The translations under genes and the position numbers were made by a program. DNA of 64,000 bases from an uncultured Proteiniphilum sp. (GTDB lineage Bacteria > Bacteroidota > Bacteroidia > Bacteroidales > Dysgonomonadaceae): assembly GCF_937873925.1 (NCBI RefSeq), contig NZ_CALNAT010000226.1:5072-69071 (forward strand), given 5' to 3'. This document shows, piece after piece, positions 17,590 to 28,600 of this stretch; position 1 is the stretch's first letter; each line of letters begins with the position of its first letter. A model generated the notes under the pieces. The model saw nothing but the letters and a program-made list of their open reading frames with translations, did not search any database and had not been told where the DNA came from.

Positions 17590-20500
17590 TCATTCCTGAA
17601 GAAGATATACAATGCCGTATTTATCCACTGTACCTCTGGGCACTCTCACTTTATAACGGTTTTTTCCTGTTTTTTGAATGTCGACCTTTTTATGTCCTTC
17701 CGCGTCGGGCGAAGCATAATAGGCTTTTTTGAAAGAGGGTAAGGTAATCTCAAAACTTATATCCTCATTGATTGGTTCCCAGGCAGGATCGGGCAGGGGA
17801 AGCGTATCCCCGTGTTTTACTTTCACTCCTGTAGCATTCAGTAAATGAATCATTATACTATTCCTTTTTTTCTCCGTGTCTTTATAAGCCGTTACAAGCA
17901 CTTTGGAAGGAATAGATAATGATTTGAACATCATCGGTCCGATCGCATTCTCTAATATTTTTTCGTTGAATGCGGTTATTTTCGGATCGGGGGTAAAGCG
18001 GTATATCATTCCGGTTTCCCTGATCGACGGGCAAAATTCGTTTATCATGCTTTTATTCCGGGTATATATTATCTTCCCTTTACCGTATTTCAGTTCTACC
18101 CACCCTGTTTCTGCGGCTTCAGCTAACCGGCTTTCGGTTAAGATATCGCCGAATGCCCTTTTATCTCTGACTTCACCATACGGCGTAAACATTCCCGCGT
18201 CTCCTGTAAGGAGTAAGGTGCCACCGTCAAAGATAAATTGTTTTAATGTACGTTCCTGTTCATCCGAAATACAATCCATTCCCGGTGCCAACAGTACCCT
18301 GAATCTCGAGATATCCTGATCAGGGATTGCATCATCCAGGATAAAGGTATGGGGTATATGCTTTGAAGCCAGGAACTGGCCGGTTCCCATTATTTCTTTG
18401 GGATAGTTCCCAGTGTTCTTCATAGACCAATCCCTCGTCGATCGTGAAAACACCACTGCAATATCGGTATAGGGGACAGATGTTATCTTATCCATATTTT
18501 CTTTCCAGCCTGTATAGGGATTCATCTTTTCCTTCTCTGCAAAATCAACCAAAGACCAGGTTACTTGTCCGAACATGTTGTTCATCGCCCATCCTATAAG
18601 GGCATAGTTGAATACTCCGTCAGGATAGACCAACCCGAAGATAGGAGATCCGTATGTTTCCCTGAGGCTGTTATACATATTTCTGCTGGTGAAATTATAG
18701 CGATAATCGTCCCATACGTCGCGGCTCATGATTTCGGTGCCTAAAAAGTCTTTTGACCTGGCGCTCAAAGGAAGGTCTCCTCCCTGCCCGTATGAAGCGG
18801 CATTGGCCAGAAATCCCCCTTCCGAGTAGTATTCCAGGTTTGAAAAATAGGGATTGATCTGGTGGGTTAGATTGCTTAGATCGATTCTCCATTGAGCCAT
18901 GGCATGCTTGCGCCATTCAATCCAGGTTTTCCATAATTTTGATGATTTATTATGTAATAGCGGGTTGGTTTCATCATCCGGCAATACCAATCCGGTAATA
19001 TCGGTAAATGATTTCCTGCAATGGGAACAATTACAAAAATTCGCATAATGAAAGACCGTTTCATCCAGCATGAAACCATCAATATTGGTGTTTTTTATAT
19101 GCTCGGAAATATAAGGGAAGAAATATCCGTATTTAAAACCAGGGTTTACGGGACATAATCCCCATGTAGGCAATCCATTGGTATGGTTATGCTGTAAATA
19201 ACCGGGGTTTGCAGCCAGGAACCGGAATCCCATATCGGCATTCCACAATATTGTCAGGTCCTGGTGATCGATGATCTTCATTCCCTTTTGATGGGCTATT
19301 TCCACGGTTTGCCTGATATTCTCTTCCACCCGTTCCAAATGCGTGGCATAGGTATGCCTTGAAAGAAAACCATTCAATATCACCGCGTTTACTCCACTGT
19401 TTTTGATCTGTTCCAGTCTTTTTTCAATTTTTTCGGGTGTATTGAATTCATTGAAGGTGCCCCAGTTGTCGGGTCCCATGGTTCCCAACGGGCTATTGAA
19501 CCGCCAGGCCAGTTCGTCCGCCTGTTGGTCGGGCAACGCTGTTCCCAGTTCCGGGAATTCAGGGATCTCTGCCGTTTCCTTTATTTCACCTGCGAGTGGT
19601 GAAAAAGTGAGTGCTTTCCCATAAACCGGAGGAGTGTCATAATAGTTTGCGAAGAGGATACCCGGGCAGAAACCGTCTTTCTTCAACCAGTTTCCCCGCC
19701 TGAATTGATAATCTTCTTCACGGTGCATGAACAATTGAAACCCGATGACACTCACTGCCCAATCCCCTTCAAAGCTGATAGCGGCGTTACCATCTTCTAT
19801 CCATCGCACCAGGGTGACCTCGGCCATTTTACCTTTGTTAATTGTAATGTCATGGTAAATTTGTTCTCCGTCGAATGTGACGGAAAAAGGACCTTCTTCC
19901 TTATGCAATGCACTTGATTTTACTGTAATAAGGTATAATCCCGGGCGTAATCCATCTGTAATGAAGGTGTTGGGGCTTGTAGAAGAGCAGGAGGCATACA
20001 ATGCCCCGGGGTGCTTGTCTCCCTCGATAGAGAGTCCTTCGGTACGCTGCCACCCGTAGCCTGCCGCCGGATCATACCGGTCTGTTCCCGCATGGGTGAA
20101 ATCTTCTCCGGCCTTGTCGTTGAAAGAGAATAATTTTTCTTTCTTGAGTTCGGAGAAGTAGTGATAATAGGTGGCGGCATGATGGTTTGCATAATCATTT
20201 TTATCTCCCTCGAAAAGGGTGAGTTTACTGGTAAAATCACCTCCATAATGCGTGGCGGATGTCGAAAAGGAGAGCTCTATCATATCCCCTTTTTTGGCTA
20301 CCGTCCATTGTGCTACCATCGTATTGATACTCGCCACATAGTAGGTGCTGACTCCATGTGGGTTGAAATCGAAAGTAATAGACCCTTTCGGGGTGTTGAA
20401 GGTGATCCACCGGGTTCCGGTCGTGATATCTCCATCGGGCATGGAGGAATCAAAACGGCCGTTGCTCCATTGGGCATTAAACGAACGTCCCGTCAAAGCA

Positions 20501-20925
20501 TCCCATGTTGAATTATTTAACGTGGAGGCAGGCACCAGGATTTTATAGGTGATACGCGGGGAAGGATACTCCTCCATCAAAGCATCCTGATGTACCTGAA
20601 AAGTCAATTCTATCTTTTTTCTATCGGGGGATAACCCTATTTCCCGGCGGTAGGGGGCTACTGTATTACTGTTCCATACATTGATGGTTTGCCAGTCGTT
20701 TTCACGTGTGATCATAAAAGTTTCGGCGTGATCACCCACGGTGTGGCCTGCCGCCCAGGAGAGGGAGTCGTTGCACAGCAGTATTTCCCCTTTCCATTTC
20801 ACTTTTATATCGGGTTCGGCGGCAATCTCCAGCGATGATCCTTCCGCGGTAAATATTTCTTGTGCACGGGACACTCCTGCTCCCATAAGGACAAAACAGA
20901 AAAAAACGATAAATGATCTCTTCAT
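17590..20925 (-). CDS. Large secreted TIM-barrel glycosidase-like protein with trimerisation-like domain
   Basis: A 1111-residue secreted protein (signal peptide ending near 'GAGVSRAQ'). The N-terminal third is beta-sandwich-like and resembles carbohydrate-binding regions. The middle reads like a TIM barrel: 'IEKRLEQIKNSGVNAVILNG', 'GMKIIDHQDLTILW', 'NIDGFMLDETVFHY' with acidic residues at the usual catalytic strand end, immediately followed by a Cys cluster 'CNCSHCRKSF'. After it comes a glutamine-amidotransferase-like fold as in beta-galactosidase trimerisation domains ('FRVLLAPGMDCISDEQERTL', 'FIFDGGTLLLTGDAG'). The exact glycoside hydrolase family was not recognised. The Cys cluster and the overall plan are shared with the tandem proteins at 59026-64000. 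Probably periplasmic. Confidence 0.75.
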   Translation of the reverse strand: MKRSFIVFFCFVLMGAGVSRAQEIFTAEGSSLEIAAEPDIKVKWKGEILLCNDSLSWAAGHTVGDHAETFMITRENDWQTINVWNSNTVAPYRREIGLSPDRKKIELTFQVHQDALMEEYPSPRITYKILVPASTLNNSTWDALTGRSFNAQWSNGRFDSSMPDGDITTGTRWITFNTPKGSITFDFNPHGVSTYYVASINTMVAQWTVAKKGDMIELSFSTSATHYGGDFTSKLTLFEGDKNDYANHHAATYYHYFSELKKEKLFSFNDKAGEDFTHAGTDRYDPAAGYGWQRTEGLSIEGDKHPGALYASCSSTSPNTFITDGLRPGLYLITVKSSALHKEEGPFSVTFDGEQIYHDITINKGKMAEVTLVRWIEDGNAAISFEGDWAVSVIGFQLFMHREEDYQFRRGNWLKKDGFCPGILFANYYDTPPVYGKALTFSPLAGEIKETAEIPEFPELGTALPDQQADELAWRFNSPLGTMGPDNWGTFNEFNTPEKIEKRLEQIKNSGVNAVILNGFLSRHTYATHLERVEENIRQTVEIAHQKGMKIIDHQDLTILWNADMGFRFLAANPGYLQHNHTNGLPTWGLCPVNPGFKYGYFFPYISEHIKNTNIDGFMLDETVFHYANFCNCSHCRKSFTDITGLVLPDDETNPLLHNKSSKLWKTWIEWRKHAMAQWRIDLSNLTHQINPYFSNLEYYSEGGFLANAASYGQGGDLPLSARSKDFLGTEIMSRDVWDDYRYNFTSRNMYNSLRETYGSPIFGLVYPDGVFNYALIGWAMNNMFGQVTWSLVDFAEKEKMNPYTGWKENMDKITSVPYTDIAVVFSRSTRDWSMKNTGNYPKEIMGTGQFLASKHIPHTFILDDAIPDQDISRFRVLLAPGMDCISDEQERTLKQFIFDGGTLLLTGDAGMFTPYGEVRDKRAFGDILTESRLAEAAETGWVELKYGKGKIIYTRNKSMINEFCPSIRETGMIYRFTPDPKITAFNEKILENAIGPMMFKSLSIPSKVLVTAYKDTEKKRNSIMIHLLNATGVKVKHGDTLPLPDPAWEPINEDISFEITLPSFKKAYYASPDAEGHKKVDIQKTGKNRYKVRVPRGTVDKYGIVYLLQE

Positions 20926-20930
20926 AGCTT

Positions 20931-22337
20931 TTACATCTCTGAAATGTACACTTCGAGGGGAGACAACGTCTCCTTTTGAATACCGGGTATATTGAGCGGC
21001 AAATTATCCGTTTTACTTGTGTTGGATGCTATAATATACTTTTTCTTCTCATCTTTTTTGATCATGATATGTAAATTATTATCTACCTTCTTATCAATCG
21101 TATTCATTTTAACAATAGGCAAATTGTCATTCAATTCGCCTAACATTGGTAATAAAGCATCGAATACTTCCGGTGTTTTGCTCCAGTCGTTCCAAAACAG
21201 GATACCTGTTGCCCCATGGATTACTGAAGTATAGATTTGGCATTTTACTATTTGAATATATTCTTCGGGAGCCATATTGGCGGGTTTGGCATACCCGTTC
21301 CCGTCAAAATAGATCCAGATGGGGGTATCGGGGCCTAATCCTTCCCTCAGCGCATCTACCGTTATGCCCGACAACACGGGATAGGCGAAATAATCACGAA
21401 AAGCATTTATTCCGAAAACATCCCCGCTTCCTTTATATCCTGACGCGATCAACCTTGTATTCTCATACCAAACGGACTTCAAAGTATCAAAATCATATTC
21501 TGTATAGGAATATTTTCCTTCATTGAATTGATAAACAGGAAGGCCGTTATGGGCCTGGTAAAACCCCAATAGAGGGATTTCACACCCGAGTGCTCCCGGA
21601 TCGACCAGTTCGTAAGGGGGATCTTTGGGGAGGCTGTCATGGGTGTGTAGATACTTCTCCTCAAATAAATAGGTACTCCCTTTACAGTGGCCTAATAAAT
21701 CGACAAAAACAAGCGCATTCGGGTCATAATGCTTCACCCTTTCATTGATTTTCGCTCCCATGGAAGGCGGGACAGCCCATTTACTTACCCCTCCCAATGC
21801 GATCTCATCGATATGTGAGTAGATATATTGATCATTGGGAAGCGTTTCCAGTATCTTTTGAATCTCCGCATCTAAATATTCCTCGAATTCAGGGCTGTCT
21901 ACTATTTTTTTCATATACTGGCTCCTGTGATAATCTTTATCCTTTCCGTCCGGTAAACCGGGAACCTGATCCAGGTATTTATAAAGCATAGGAGAAAAAG
22001 GGTTCAGTATATGTATTTTTTCCGACATATAATCTTTTTGAAGTCCGGGCGTCATGAAAACCATATTAATCGGAGCGGTTCGTTCCCTGAAAAGCGATGT
22101 GTTCTGTTGATATTGCTGTTCATCCGATTCCACGGAATCGGTAAAGATATACCCGGGCACATGCCAGGTTCCGATAGCGAAAAACTTTTCAAACGTATCG
22201 CCGGAAAGCTTTTTTTGTAAAACCCAACCGTCGTCATATTTCCATTCCAACCCGGCAGACGATTGTTTTACTGGCCCGGAACAGGCGGCCAACACAAAAA
22301 ACAAGGAGGCGATTATCAAATAATTTATTGTCTTCAT
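20931..22337 (-). CDS. Lipoprotein with glycosidase-like barrel, family unknown
   Basis: A 468-residue lipoprotein with lipobox 'FFVLAAC' (Cys19). It resembles a TIM-barrel glycosidase: 'QYIYSHIDEIALGG' near residues 170-185 (acidic pair at a likely strand end), 'PDTPIWIYFDGNGY', and near the end 'YTSVIHGATGILFWNDWS', a pattern common in barrel proteins. A short beta domain closes the protein ('KKYIIASNTSKTDNLPLNI'). No named family could be assigned. It lies 5 bp upstream (in gene order) of the 1111-residue protein, so the two are clearly co-transcribed. It probably acts on oligosaccharides at the envelope. Confidence 0.7.
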   Translation of the reverse strand: MKTINYLIIASLFFVLAACSGPVKQSSAGLEWKYDDGWVLQKKLSGDTFEKFFAIGTWHVPGYIFTDSVESDEQQYQQNTSLFRERTAPINMVFMTPGLQKDYMSEKIHILNPFSPMLYKYLDQVPGLPDGKDKDYHRSQYMKKIVDSPEFEEYLDAEIQKILETLPNDQYIYSHIDEIALGGVSKWAVPPSMGAKINERVKHYDPNALVFVDLLGHCKGSTYLFEEKYLHTHDSLPKDPPYELVDPGALGCEIPLLGFYQAHNGLPVYQFNEGKYSYTEYDFDTLKSVWYENTRLIASGYKGSGDVFGINAFRDYFAYPVLSGITVDALREGLGPDTPIWIYFDGNGYAKPANMAPEEYIQIVKCQIYTSVIHGATGILFWNDWSKTPEVFDALLPMLGELNDNLPIVKMNTIDKKVDNNLHIMIKKDEKKKYIIASNTSKTDNLPLNIPGIQKETLSPLEVYISEM

Positions 22338-22356
22338 AATATTACAGCGTCTCTAT

Positions 22357-23730
22357 TTATTTGAGCTTCGCAACGTTATTGTGGATTTTATCCACCGCGT
22401 TGATGATGTCGTCCATGTCGGATTTTGATCCGAGCATGAGTCCGCCATTCCAAATCCAAAGAGCAGAGTTATAAGTCTTAATCAAGGACGGACAGTGATT
22501 CTTCTGTTTGTATTCTTCAAAATTCAGTTCGCTCGCGGAGTAGCATTTTTTATAAATGTCAGATGCGAATACTTCCTTAAGCATGGGTTGACCGTAAAGC
22601 GGATCATTCGGATAACCGGTCGCCACCGGAACTCCTTCTGCATTGAGCGCCTCAATGAACCGTTTGCGTGGGAGCCCGCCCATCTTGTCTTCATTGTAAA
22701 CCATTGCATAAATGTAGTAAGAAGCAGCAGTAGCTCCTTTGTGTAATTTGACGGGGGAGACGCCGGGATATGCCGCAAGTCTTTCGTTCAGGTATGCCCC
22801 GTTTTCGTTCCTTATTTTGTGTTGCTCTTCCAATTTTTCCATCTGGCACAATCCTATGACAGCCTGGTACTCGGCCATACGAATCTTATTCGCCAGGATG
22901 AGAGCCGAGATGGAACTGATCTGTCCGGACACGGATCCTGATGCATAACCAAAATTATGGTACGAATAAAGTCGGTCGTAATATCCGGTGTCATCAGTCA
23001 GAATTCCGCCTCCTTCGCCAATGGGTAGGTTTTTCGATGCCTGGAAGCTGAAGCAACCGGCATTGCCGAAAGTTCCGACTTTCTTTCCCCCAATTTCTGC
23101 GAGGTGGGCCTGACAAGCGTCTTCCACGACGAACAAATTATGTTCTTTGGCTATTTTCATGATTTCCGGCATATCAGACGGATATCCGCAGATGTGAACC
23201 GGCAGAATACCCTTGGTTCGCGGAGTGATTTTTTTCCTGATCTGTTTGGGATCTATTTGAAAGGTTGTCGGGTCAATATCCGCGAAAACCGGCATGGCGC
23301 CTTTATAAAGGATACCGAAAATTGAGGCGCTGAAGGTGTAAGGGGAGCAGATTACCTCGTCACCGGGACCAATGTTGGATTGCATCCAGGCGGCACTTAA
23401 AGCGTTAGTACCGTTCACCGTGGTGAGGCAATGTTTCGAACCGTGCATTTCCGCCCATTTTTTTTCAAATTCACTCACTTTCTGGCTGCGTGACCAGACC
23501 AGATTACCCATCACTTCGTTCATTTTAGGGTTGAATTTTTCAGCATCCCATTGCGGCCATTTTTGCCATTTCTTATTGCCTCGAACCGGTGTCCCACCGA
23601 GAATTGCAAGTTTATCTTGTGTATCCCGCGAATTTCCGAAAACGGGTGTAAAACCCGAAATTGCTACTCCTGCGGTTGCGGCTGCAGCCGTACCTATAAA
23701 ATGACGGCGACTGATTTCATTACTTTTCAT
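22357..23730 (-). CDS. Tat-exported DegT/DnrJ/EryC1-type PLP enzyme (sugar aminotransferase fold), copy 1
   Basis: A 457-residue protein with a Tat leader ('SRRHFIGTAAAATAGVAISG') joined to a full DegT-family domain. Visible landmarks: 'TTVNGTNALSAAW', 'GPGDEVICSPYTFSAS', 'FADIDPTTFQIDP', the PLP-binding Asp204 in 'VVEDACQAH', and Lys233 in 'CFSFQASKNLPIGEGG', which would form the internal aldimine. All key residues are present, so it should be catalytically active. The cytoplasmic relatives transfer amino groups to keto-sugars (as in WbpE) or dehydrate them. A Tat leader means export of the folded, PLP-loaded protein, which is unusual. It is flanked by secreted glycosidases and lies 4.8 kb from a Tat-exported Gfo/Idh enzyme. 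A paralogue is at 46017-47372. Confidence 0.9.
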   Translation of the reverse strand: MKSNEISRRHFIGTAAAATAGVAISGFTPVFGNSRDTQDKLAILGGTPVRGNKKWQKWPQWDAEKFNPKMNEVMGNLVWSRSQKVSEFEKKWAEMHGSKHCLTTVNGTNALSAAWMQSNIGPGDEVICSPYTFSASIFGILYKGAMPVFADIDPTTFQIDPKQIRKKITPRTKGILPVHICGYPSDMPEIMKIAKEHNLFVVEDACQAHLAEIGGKKVGTFGNAGCFSFQASKNLPIGEGGGILTDDTGYYDRLYSYHNFGYASGSVSGQISSISALILANKIRMAEYQAVIGLCQMEKLEEQHKIRNENGAYLNERLAAYPGVSPVKLHKGATAASYYIYAMVYNEDKMGGLPRKRFIEALNAEGVPVATGYPNDPLYGQPMLKEVFASDIYKKCYSASELNFEEYKQKNHCPSLIKTYNSALWIWNGGLMLGSKSDMDDIINAVDKIHNNVAKLK

Positions 23731-23830
23731 ATTGGTTATTTTTTAATAAAATATTGTTATTCTGATCTGTTATCGTTATTTAAACGTTTGTTGCTTTTGA
23801 TTATTTTGTAGGGTGTAATCATAGTCGTGA

Positions 23831-25585
23831 TCAATGGCTGTATCGTTCGATCACTTCTACCATTTCATCCGAGAAATAGGAATAGGCAAACAGGCAAAAT
23901 CCCCGGTAACCGTATTGTTTTACCATTTCAAGTTGTTGGCCCACTATCTCTGCATCCATGGGAACAGTGGTGTTATTTTTTCTGGTGTACAATTTTAGTC
24001 CCGGATATATTCTTTCCGACATCCCTTCAGGTGTATAAAGTACCTGTTCATCAAGGATGTCCTTCAGATCGTCCAATTTATCGGTATAATTCATAGGAAA
24101 AATATAATCGACTATATTTTCGGACAGGAGTTCCCGGCTGTCGCGGTAGATGCCGTGGTATTGCTGGGGCCCGACGCCCGAGGCGGATGTGACCGGCAAA
24201 TTCGGATCCTTCTTCTTCACCATCTTACTTACTTCACGGAACAGCTCTTTAAGATAGCTTGCCCTCCACTCGATCCATTGCTTGCGCTTCTCGCCCATCG
24301 GGTCGGGGCCGGTCACGCCGGCCTGTGTCCGCAATCCGGTAATCACATCCTTAAAGTACTCCATTACCTGCGGTGAATCGCTGTGCATGAGCTGGAAGCC
24401 AATTACAACCACTTTCCCTTTTTCTTTTTGGTTAATCGTAACCACAGGTTCATCCGTATCCAGACGGGCAATAATATCCGCTTTTTCCGTGACCAGAGAA
24501 CTGCCACCTATTTTAACCCGCAGGGTATCGATCGATTTTCCGAACAGGTCATCCGAAACCTGCAGTCTGATCCGTTCGGTTTTGAAACCCCGGGCTCCTT
24601 TTACTCCGGTCAATGCACCCAACAGATTTTTTTCAAATAAACTGTTATCCGGGGAGATCCAGATGATATCGCCGCCCCGTTTCACATACCTGTCCAGTGC
24701 TTTGGACATTTCATCCGGTATATGATTGTAATAGGAGATGATCAACAATCCCGGCACTCTCAATGCATCGATATTGGCCGGTTTTTCCGAAATATAGGCA
24801 TAGCCTACTCCAGTCCGGTTCAGGTTTCTTTCAATCGTACCTAATGTTGCCACGTATGGAGTGCTTGCATCAGGGCATAACATCCTGACCGGGTATCGAT
24901 CTTCGGCAGGCGGAACAATCCGCTCTGGGTGATCGAAAAAATCCTGGGGGTCAAAATTATAAGAGGCTTTAAAGCGGTTCCGCGCCGCTTCCGAATAATC
25001 AAAGGCGGCATTCCAGTAACGGGAATAATCGAGATGGATGCCGTCGATATCATATTCCAGCAATTCTTCCAATACCGACAACAGGTAGGGATTTACATCC
25101 GGATGTGCCGCCGATAAGTACACGTGATCATAATTGTTGTCAACAAATGGTTTACTTATCCAGTCGGGATGTTTTGGAATCGAATAATAGGTACAACTCC
25201 AGGGTTGAACCTTTATTCCGGCCTCATGCGCTTTTTCTATCAGATAGGCGAGCGGGTCATACTCTTCGTCTGCATGTACTTTACCTATAAAGTTTTTTGA
25301 TTTGAACCAGACTTCATCCCGTAACATAATGTCGGGCAAAAGGGTATTGATACCCGCCAGTTGACATTTTTCAATCAGGTTATCCACGGTTTCCCGATCC
25401 TTGAATCCCGGAGGATCCACCCATAGGGCACGAACATGGAATTGAGGTCCCGGGGTAGTTTTATTCAGGATTCCGTTACATCCCGGAAAAAGAATACTAA
25501 CCAGTACAATTTGAATGATCGATAATATAATTATCTTTTGGCAATATAACCTTTTCTTTATTGTTCCGCTAATAGATGCAAGCAT
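23831..25585 (-). CDS. GH10-like (GHL10) lipoprotein with inserted amidotransferase-like domain
   Basis: A 584-residue lipoprotein (lipobox 'SILFPGC'). The N-terminal half of a GHL10-type TIM barrel is clear: 'FHVRALWVDPPGFKDRETVD', 'QLAGINTLLPDI', 'EAGIKVQPWSC' and 'YDIDGIHLDYSRYW' with the acidic strand-end motif. The barrel is then interrupted (about residues 225-415) by a Rossmann-like segment ('LRVPGLLIISYYN', 'LDRYVKRGGDIIWIS') that resembles a glutamine-amidotransferase/beta-galactosidase trimerisation fold, and resumes with 'RASYLKELFREVSKMVKKKD' and 'VDYIFPMNYTDKLDDLKDIL'. GHL10 proteins are putative endo-glycosidases. It lies 25 bp from the heparinase-like gene, in the same operon. 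Confidence 0.8.
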   Translation of the reverse strand: MLASISGTIKKRLYCQKIIILSIIQIVLVSILFPGCNGILNKTTPGPQFHVRALWVDPPGFKDRETVDNLIEKCQLAGINTLLPDIMLRDEVWFKSKNFIGKVHADEEYDPLAYLIEKAHEAGIKVQPWSCTYYSIPKHPDWISKPFVDNNYDHVYLSAAHPDVNPYLLSVLEELLEYDIDGIHLDYSRYWNAAFDYSEAARNRFKASYNFDPQDFFDHPERIVPPAEDRYPVRMLCPDASTPYVATLGTIERNLNRTGVGYAYISEKPANIDALRVPGLLIISYYNHIPDEMSKALDRYVKRGGDIIWISPDNSLFEKNLLGALTGVKGARGFKTERIRLQVSDDLFGKSIDTLRVKIGGSSLVTEKADIIARLDTDEPVVTINQKEKGKVVVIGFQLMHSDSPQVMEYFKDVITGLRTQAGVTGPDPMGEKRKQWIEWRASYLKELFREVSKMVKKKDPNLPVTSASGVGPQQYHGIYRDSRELLSENIVDYIFPMNYTDKLDDLKDILDEQVLYTPEGMSERIYPGLKLYTRKNNTTVPMDAEIVGQQLEMVKQYGYRGFCLFAYSYFSDEMVEVIERYSH

Positions 25586-25610
25586 ACTTAAATATTTTAT
25601 ATAAATAATT

Positions 25611-28600
25611 TTATTTTTCCCATGAAAAAGAAGATTTGATCAAAAATTGATCTCCCACTCCGATATTGGATAGCCATGCTTCATCTCCCTCCTTCAAAGA
25701 AGAGGATGAAGAACCTTCTTCCAATACTAATACTCCTCCTTTCTCCAGCGCCGAAAGGAATCCGATCTGTTTCAAATTCTTGTCAAGAAGCATTGTTCCC
25801 GTATAGGATTGGGAAAATGTGAAGGTTGTCTTTGTTCCCAGTCTGTTTTTTTCAAGATTATCAACACGCAGGCGTCCCACCAGAAGATCGTCCCGGGTTG
25901 TTATTTCCAGCACTCCCTTGTTTTCCTTCACTTTTTGCAGAGGATGGACCGTGGTTCTGTACGGATTGATAAAGAAAGCGACACGTCCTGCCAATGTCTC
26001 GAAAGAATATTGCTCCGTATTTTCCAGTTTTACCTGAAATGTCTGGTTTGAAGCATCGATCTTATGCACTATACCACGAATTTCTTTAGAGACAAACTTT
26101 TTTTTCCCGGAATAGAAATAAGATCCGTTACTATAAAAAACGCGTACTAATTCACCTTGTTTAAAAGTAGCCGCTACGCTTACGGCATCCGTTTGTACGT
26201 CAAAACCGGATAAGACCTTTGCTGATTGTGCAGGATCATAGATGATCACATCCTTCACACTATCGCGATCAATTACGACCACCTGTCCGCTCCCTTGGTC
26301 GGGTTTGGTTAGCCGTGCCTGCCGGATTAAAGGAACATCTCCTTTATAGGGTTCCAACACACTTACAAATGTGCTGTGCAGGGGAATTCCATTTTCTGAT
26401 TTCCGGGTCGCGATCAGGTATTTTAGGAGATGTTCCCTTGCCCTGGGTTTATTATAGGCATCAGCCATAGAAACCTCCTGATTCCCTTCGGAGAGCAATT
26501 GTATGCGCAGGCGTGCTTCTTCATTGCGCAGATGACGGTATTCCAACATACCGTTCCCGCTTTCAAGCTGTTGCACATTAAACAGATGCTGGAACCCTGA
26601 TCCCCGGTATCCGGCGTAACCGGTCTGATACCCCTGTTTTTGAAGATTCTCGTCGTCATATATCGTTCCGGGCTCCACCCCCGTTCCTGCGAAAGTACCG
26701 GGTAATGGATCACTCCAGACGCTTCCCGGCGAATAAACTTTGCCGGGAGGTCCATGCAGCGAATAATCGTGCCGGCTGCCTCCCTCTATATGAAAAAAAT
26801 CAACAAAATAGCTTTGGGCATCATCCGTATCCACCATCACTATATTCCGCCGGTATGTACGGGCATTTGAATAAGCGGGGGAAGAGGCATCCATCACCCG
26901 GGCAAAAGCACCATCCGTAAAATCATGTAATATTCCCGGAAGGTTTCTTTCCTGTCGCTTTTCATCCACTACTACGGTATTGTGGGAAATTGTATTCTGT
27001 GACCAGGTATAGATTCCCTGTACATAATTATTCATTGCATCCGGATACCCTAAATCGGGCATCATCTTTTGTCCGTTGGCAAAGATCTCAATATTCAGGA
27101 AATCCCAGTGAAAGTGAGAATAATGCATCCCGTAAGTGAAAGAAGCCGCTGTTTTATCTTGTCGATTATTTAATATTCCCAGGCCATATCCGGCAAAAAG
27201 GCGCGAAGATTGGACCGGGACCGTCCTGCTGCCTTTCATATCCGTCATGTAGGGGAGAGGTTCCCGGAACAAAGCCCCGAATGAAGTAAAAATTTTTTCT
27301 CCCGGCAAATTAACCCAATTCAGGTAACGATTATCTTTGTAGTAGCTATAGGCTATATGGTAAGTATCGGGATTCTTTCCCGTGATACCACCTAAAACAG
27401 AACCTCCATCCCCGCAATCAGGGGTGTATGAGCCGATCGCAACCATGTCCAAAGGTGCATCCAGCATTTTTTTAAACCGGTATTCCGAAAAGAGGTCTAT
27501 CTTCCCTTTAAGCAACGTTTCCGCGATATCGGTCAGGCTAACGACCCAGATATTGTTATAGCCGGGCGATTCGTAAGGGATCCCATCTCTCCCGATCTGG
27601 TTGTACAGGGCAAATCGTAATCCGTTTGTCGCCACACGGGAGGAGGGCTCATTGAGCATCCGGTCCATCGCCTTGTCCCGGCCTGCATATTGCCGGGATA
27701 AATGCAACGAGACAAGGGCATTCTGGTGCATCCCGAAGTTTCCCAATATCTTTTCCTGTTGAATCGCATCCAGGCCTTCCTCCAGAAGATTGGCTTCAAT
27801 AAATGCACGGAGCTCTTTTCCCGTTTTTCCTGTGCGTTCCTGGAGCTCGACTTCCCGGTCGATCTGCTCCCATACCATATCATAAGTATCCGCAAAATTT
27901 TTAATCATCCGGGTTTCCCATATCCGGTTCAATATTTTGCCGGAGTAACGTACATTCCGCTGCTTCATTATCAAACCATAGCGCGATTGGTTCTCGTGAT
28001 CCATCGACGGATAAACCGAGGCGATACGGTAAAGCATGTCAATGGCTTTTGATGCATACTGTCGGTTTCCGGTCAGGAGATAAGCCTGTCCCAGTGTCAA
28101 CAGACCCGGGCTGATATGGTTGCACCATATCCATTGATTGGCATGTGCCACAAACCAATACCGTTCCCCCTGCGGCGAGACCCATCCCCAGCCATCGTCC
28201 ACGTATTCCGTATCCCATCCTTTCTTATCGGTAAATCCGCTTGTATAATATGCCGCGTAATCATTGGATGGGAATACCTGACCGTCTATCGGACATTTTA
28301 CCTGAAAAGGATGTTTCGGATCAATGATCCACGGATAAGTTCCTCCCACCTTAAACACCGAATCCCCGTGAACGGGGCATCCCAGCGCGCTGAGGTCGAA
28401 TGCGCGGGGTACAGAGGCCTCCGTGATCAATTTCGACAACGCTTCGTCATTGAATTCGAGCCAATAATCGGCTCTTTTCAGGATTGCTTTTTGGAGGGAA
28501 TTCACCGTTGTATACCGGCCAATGTTATTTTTTGCCAGGGAGATAAGCGTGTCGGGGTAGATCATTCGCTTATCCTTTGGCGGATATTTAATTTCCCTCT

